In this document: in pieces, positions 61,176 to 64,000 of the stretch
Position numbering within the stretch: position 1 is the stretch's first letter
How the letters are laid out: every line of letters begins with the position of its first letter
Assembly (NCBI GenBank): GCA_030149325.1
Contig: JASBRS010000010.1
Coordinates: forward strand, 1 to 64,000
DNA from: Deinococci bacterium
GTDB lineage: Bacteria; Deinococcota; Deinococci; Deinococcales; Trueperaceae
Direction: 5' to 3'
DNA length: 64,000 nt
Program-made: the position numbers and the translations under genes
The notes under the pieces: generated by a model
What the model saw: the letters and a program-made list of their open reading frames with translations, nothing else
Databases searched by the model: none
Told to the model about the DNA's origin: nothing

Positions 61176-63170
61176 ATGCCCCGACGCCAACGCAGCCAAG
61201 GCTTCGCCATGGTCACGGCGCTGCTGTTCGTCGCCGTGCTGTCGGTTCTCACCGGGCTGGTGGCGCTGTTCACCGTCAACAACGCCCGCCACACCAAGTC
61301 GAACGTCCTCATCAACCGGACGTTGGCCGTGGCGCAAGGCGCCAGGAACCTGGGCGCCGCCCTGCTGAGCCAGACGATCAGCACGCAGCTCGGCAACGAG
61401 ATCGACGCCGAGGCGAGCTCGGGGGCCCTCGGCGGCAACGGCACCTGGGTCTTCGATCCGACCAACAACCAGCAGAACGCTGCGGCGCCGAACCCGAGCG
61501 CCGTGATCGCGAACCTCCAGACGCTGGCGACGAACCTCCAGCAGACGCTGGCGGGCGGAGGATGCTACGGCCCCTACGCGCTCTCCAGCGGAGAGCGGAT
61601 CCTGGTGCGGATCACCTTCACGGGGGCGCTGCCCAACTGCGATGGCAGCGGCAGCTCCACGGCCGTCAAGATCGGCTACGGCCGGTTCCTCAGTGGCTCC
61701 CGCTCGAGTACCCAGTCCTACACCCTGCCGTACGTGATGGTCGTGTCGGGCACGGAAGGGTCCGCCCAGCGTACGCTGACCCTCTCGGGGCAGTACAACT
61801 TCGACGTGGGCAACGGCAGCTTCGCACGCTACGCGCTGTTCACCGACTCCGAGCAGGTGGCGAGCGGGAGCTACAACTACCTGACCGGCTCGTACCTGTT
61901 CGACGGCCCGGTGCACACCAACGGCAACTTCGCCTTCTACGGGAACCAGTACGACAAGGCCACGCCTGGAACGGGCCAGCCGTACTTCTTCGGGAAGGTG
62001 GGCAGCGCCGGCGTCAACGACCGAGGCAGGCCCGGCGCCTACTTCTGGCCGTCGAACGGCGGTGGAGGGCCGAGCTTCCGCACCCCCAGCCAGCTCGCGA
62101 CGCCCTCCTACGGGGGAACGACGCCGAACTTCCAGAAGGGGGTCGACTGGCAGGCTCCGTACATCCCGCTCCCGACGAACGCCACCGATCAGGTGGCCGG
62201 CGCCAAGAGCAACGGCCTCTACATCAACGGGAGCGTGGCGTCGATCCAGCTCTTCGCCGGGGACGATGCCGGCAACACCCTCGTGCAGGACCCGCAGACC
62301 AAGGCCTGGCAGCCGTCGGCGGGATCCAACGCCACCGTCTACCAGTACATCAAGGTGTGCGCTACCGCCACGTCGTGTGACCTGTACCGTTCCTACGTCG
62401 ACCCCGCTACCGGCAACAAGGTGCTGGAGCTCCAACAGAACAACGGATCCTGGAAGTACCAGGTCTCGCCCTTCAACGGCGTGATCTACGCCAAGGGGAA
62501 CGTCGATTCCTTCAGCGGACCGGCCCGCCCCAGTGGCGCTTCCGACGCCAGCACCACGCCTCCCGCCATCGCTTCGTTCTCGCAACTCGACCTGGTCACC
62601 GCCCTGGACGTGCGCGTGACGGGCGACCTGAAGTACCAGGATCCGGTGTGCGACGGCGCGTTGCGTCGCGACCCGGCCAGCGGCACCCCGATCAGGCCGA
62701 CCTGCCAGAGCGACCCCGCGGCCGTTCAGAACGTTCTCGGCATCTACGCTTCGGGGCAGGGCGGCGGCAGCCCGACCTGCACCTTCCCACCGGGCACCGG
62801 AGCGAACGGCAAGGGCAACGTGTGCTTCGGCTACAGCTTCAGCGACCCATCGCTCAGAGCGCCCCGGAACCTCGAGGTCGACGCCAGCATCATGGCTGCG
62901 AACAAGGTCGACATGGAACAGTGGGCCTACGCCCCGGTGCGCGGCACGCTCTCGATCCTCGGTGGGGTCATCACCAAGTACGACGGCGTGTTCGGCGTCT
63001 TCAGCGCCTCCAACGGCGCGCAGCTCAACGGCGTGTTGCCCCGCTTCACGTACGATCCGCGGTTCGACAACGGCCTGGCTCCCCCCCTCTTCCCACAGGC
63101 CACGCAGCCCAAGTTGACGGGCACCGTGGCCCCCATCATCTACAGCCAGAGGGAACAGGTCGCGAACTGA
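61176..63170 (+). CDS. PilX-like/DUF4900 pilus protein (ComZ-like)
   Basis: A 664-residue protein with a PilX-type N-terminus (RQRSQGFAMVTALLFVAVLS), i.e. a class III-like signal helix, then a very large beta-rich domain. Parts resembling DUF4900 include SGSYNYLTGSYLFDGPVHTN and NGVIYAKGNVDSFSG. The last 150 residues carry ILGGVITKYDGVFGVF. In Thermus the gene in the equivalent place after three minor pilins is comZ, required for DNA uptake; the correspondence here is by order and N-terminus, not by proven homology. The ATG at 61176 has GAGAGGAG seven bases before it; ATGs at 61161 and a GTG at 61155 are alternatives. Followed by a strong terminator. Confidence 0.85.
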   Translation: MPRRQRSQGFAMVTALLFVAVLSVLTGLVALFTVNNARHTKSNVLINRTLAVAQGARNLGAALLSQTISTQLGNEIDAEASSGALGGNGTWVFDPTNNQQNAAAPNPSAVIANLQTLATNLQQTLAGGGCYGPYALSSGERILVRITFTGALPNCDGSGSSTAVKIGYGRFLSGSRSSTQSYTLPYVMVVSGTEGSAQRTLTLSGQYNFDVGNGSFARYALFTDSEQVASGSYNYLTGSYLFDGPVHTNGNFAFYGNQYDKATPGTGQPYFFGKVGSAGVNDRGRPGAYFWPSNGGGGPSFRTPSQLATPSYGGTTPNFQKGVDWQAPYIPLPTNATDQVAGAKSNGLYINGSVASIQLFAGDDAGNTLVQDPQTKAWQPSAGSNATVYQYIKVCATATSCDLYRSYVDPATGNKVLELQQNNGSWKYQVSPFNGVIYAKGNVDSFSGPARPSGASDASTTPPAIASFSQLDLVTALDVRVTGDLKYQDPVCDGALRRDPASGTPIRPTCQSDPAAVQNVLGIYASGQGGGSPTCTFPPGTGANGKGNVCFGYSFSDPSLRAPRNLEVDASIMAANKVDMEQWAYAPVRGTLSILGGVITKYDGVFGVFSASNGAQLNGVLPRFTYDPRFDNGLAPPLFPQATQPKLTGTVAPIIYSQREQVAN

Positions 63171-63204
63171 TCGCGGCCGTTGCCGCGTCCGCAAGCCGGC
63201 CTGA

Positions 63205-63237
63205 GCGAGCGCCCGACCGACCCGGTCGGGCGCTCGC
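63205..63237 (+). terminator. perfect 15-bp hairpin after the pilin operon
   Basis: GCGAGCGCCCGACCG (63205-63219) pairs exactly with 63223-63237 around the loop ACC, 35 bp after the stop codon of the ComZ-like gene. It is the strongest hairpin found in the window. No T-run follows, as for the other hairpins here. Confidence 0.7.
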
Positions 63238-63333
63238 CGTCACGGCCCGGCGCACCGCCCCCTGGCTATCCTGGGGCCACAGCATCGGTCGGGACGGGGG
63301 CCGCCGGATCTCCGCTGGGACGGGAGGCAGGCG

Positions 63334-64000
63334 ATGCAGGCGAGGCGGACGCTGCGCTGGAGCAAGGCGGCGGCAGCGGCGCTGCTGGCCTTGGTGTCGC
63401 TCGGCGGTTGCGGCCCCACCCAGCGGGAGCGCGACCTCAGCGCGTCCAACCAGCAACTGTCCCACCAGGTCGATCAGCTCCGCTCCGACCTGGCGGCGGC
63501 GAACGCGGCCCGCGAGGGCGCGGCCCAGGAGGCCGAGGCGGCCCGTCAGGCGCGCGACGCCGCCCGCAAGGAGCTTGCCGATGCCGAGGCGCACGCGGCC
63601 ATGGTCGCCGACCAGCGCGACGCCTCCGACCGAGCGCTGACGGCCGCTCGCAGCCAACTCGCGGCGGTGACGAAGCAACGCGATGACGCCCTGCGATCGC
63701 TGCAGGACGTCTCGACGCAGCTCCGGGACCTCCAGGGCACCGACGCCGGTGCCGCCGCCGTCGGGGCGGCCCCGATCGACCCGCTCAGGACGGCGCTCGA
63801 CGCGGCGACCCAGCGCGCCGACGATGCCGAGGCGCAGGTGGCGGCCCTCCAGGCGCGCGTCGCGGAGTACGAGACGAAGCTCGTGGCCGCCAGCGATGCC
63901 CTGGCGCAGCTCACCCAGGAGCGCGACGCCAGCCTACGCACGCGCAGCGCCCTCGATGCCCAGTCGGTGGAGCAGGCCAACACCATCGCGACCCAGGCGC
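63334..64000 (+). CDS. coiled-coil lipoprotein (partial, C-terminus beyond window)
   Basis: At least 222 residues, running off the right edge. The signal peptide ends in lipobox LGGC (Cys26). After it, almost all residues fall in heptad-rich coiled coils (NQQLSHQVDQLRSDLAAANA, then repeated AEAARQARDAARKELADAEA). A short break around residues 140-150 (GTDAGAAAVGAAP) separates two coils. GGGAGGC precedes the ATG, and TATCCT (63267-63272) is a possible promoter. The C-terminal domain, which would decide the function (OmpA-like, peptidase or other), is not in the window. Its own promoter and the terminator before it separate it from the pilin operon. Confidence 0.82.
   Translation, partial: MQARRTLRWSKAAAAALLALVSLGGCGPTQRERDLSASNQQLSHQVDQLRSDLAAANAAREGAAQEAEAARQARDAARKELADAEAHAAMVADQRDASDRALTAARSQLAAVTKQRDDALRSLQDVSTQLRDLQGTDAGAAAVGAAPIDPLRTALDAATQRADDAEAQVAALQARVAEYETKLVAASDALAQLTQERDASLRTRSALDAQSVEQANTIATQA

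Noticed and set aside
61071-63194. A 707-codon minus-strand frame opposite the ComZ-like gene
   Set aside because: Antisense shadow with the same composition bias; the plus strand has the prepilin-type N-terminus and operon context.

Overview
This is a GC-rich bacterial chromosome segment of about 70% GC. It is packed with genes on both strands and shows no rRNA, tRNA, CRISPR array, phage or intact insertion sequence. Several features point to a member of the Deinococcota, possibly a Trueperaceae-like lineage. A diheme cytochrome c gene sits directly upstream of narG, as in the Thermus nar operon. A pilin cluster ends in a large DUF4900/ComZ-like protein, as in Thermus. Many genes carry a TANNNT box only 6-9 nt before the start codon, the leaderless arrangement described for Deinococcus. 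The assignment is an inference. The LuxR(MalT-like)/83-aa protein/DUF4386 module is more familiar to me from Chloroflexota, so transfer or another phylum cannot be excluded.

Layout. 1-3447: start of a respiratory nitrate reductase operon (narC-narG, minus strand; narG runs off the left edge). 3532-7241: an autoregulated ArsR/SRPBCC pair and a secreted double-domain M16 peptidase. 7294-16124: small membrane proteins, an ankyrin/serine-hydrolase fusion, and an AraC-VOC-DUF1801-UvrA2-like run coupled by overlapping stops and starts. A secreted SBBP propeller and an FMN reductase follow. 16199-20906: a large LuxR regulator with a small partner and a DUF4386 membrane protein, facing a peroxidase-related gene that has lost its stop codon. 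21076-24787: an RCC1 lipoprotein, a permease fragment, an aldo/keto reductase, a DUF1801 fragment and an acetyltransferase. 24867-26093: a PLP cysteine-desulfurase-like enzyme.

26110-32898 is a five-gene minus-strand operon. It encodes a cytoplasmic-facing molybdopterin enzyme whose iron-sulfur and NrfD membrane subunits are fused, plus a TorD chaperone, a TauE/SafE exporter and a DUF1634 protein. This suggests sulfur-oxyanion (perhaps sulfite) respiration or oxidation. 32964-38238 holds a lipoprotein, an HD-GYP c-di-GMP phosphodiesterase, a glycosyltransferase and a PQQ-like propeller. 38284-44172 is a redox-enzyme region containing a degenerate FCD-cupin protein and an aldo/keto reductase broken by one in-frame TGA.

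44225-49765 is a divergent hydroxyproline catabolic cluster (epimerase, FAD dehydrogenase, deaminase, semialdehyde dehydrogenase, GntR regulator with a palindromic operator). 49811-58978 carries a Gfo/Idh oxidoreductase, ClC channel, NHL lipoprotein, P450, PHP phosphatase, papain-like peptidase and MFS exporter. 59096-63237 is a minor-pilin/ComZ-like operon with a repeat-bearing promoter, structured leader and strong terminator. A coiled-coil lipoprotein runs off the right edge.

The most interesting regulatory signal is a shared promoter design. Direct repeats at exactly 11-bp spacing stand 14-15 nt upstream of a TANNNT-like box before three genes: the lipoprotein at 33053, the HD-GYP phosphodiesterase at 34969 and the pilin operon at 59314. 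This suggests one OmpR/PhoB-type response regulator controlling surface and c-di-GMP functions.
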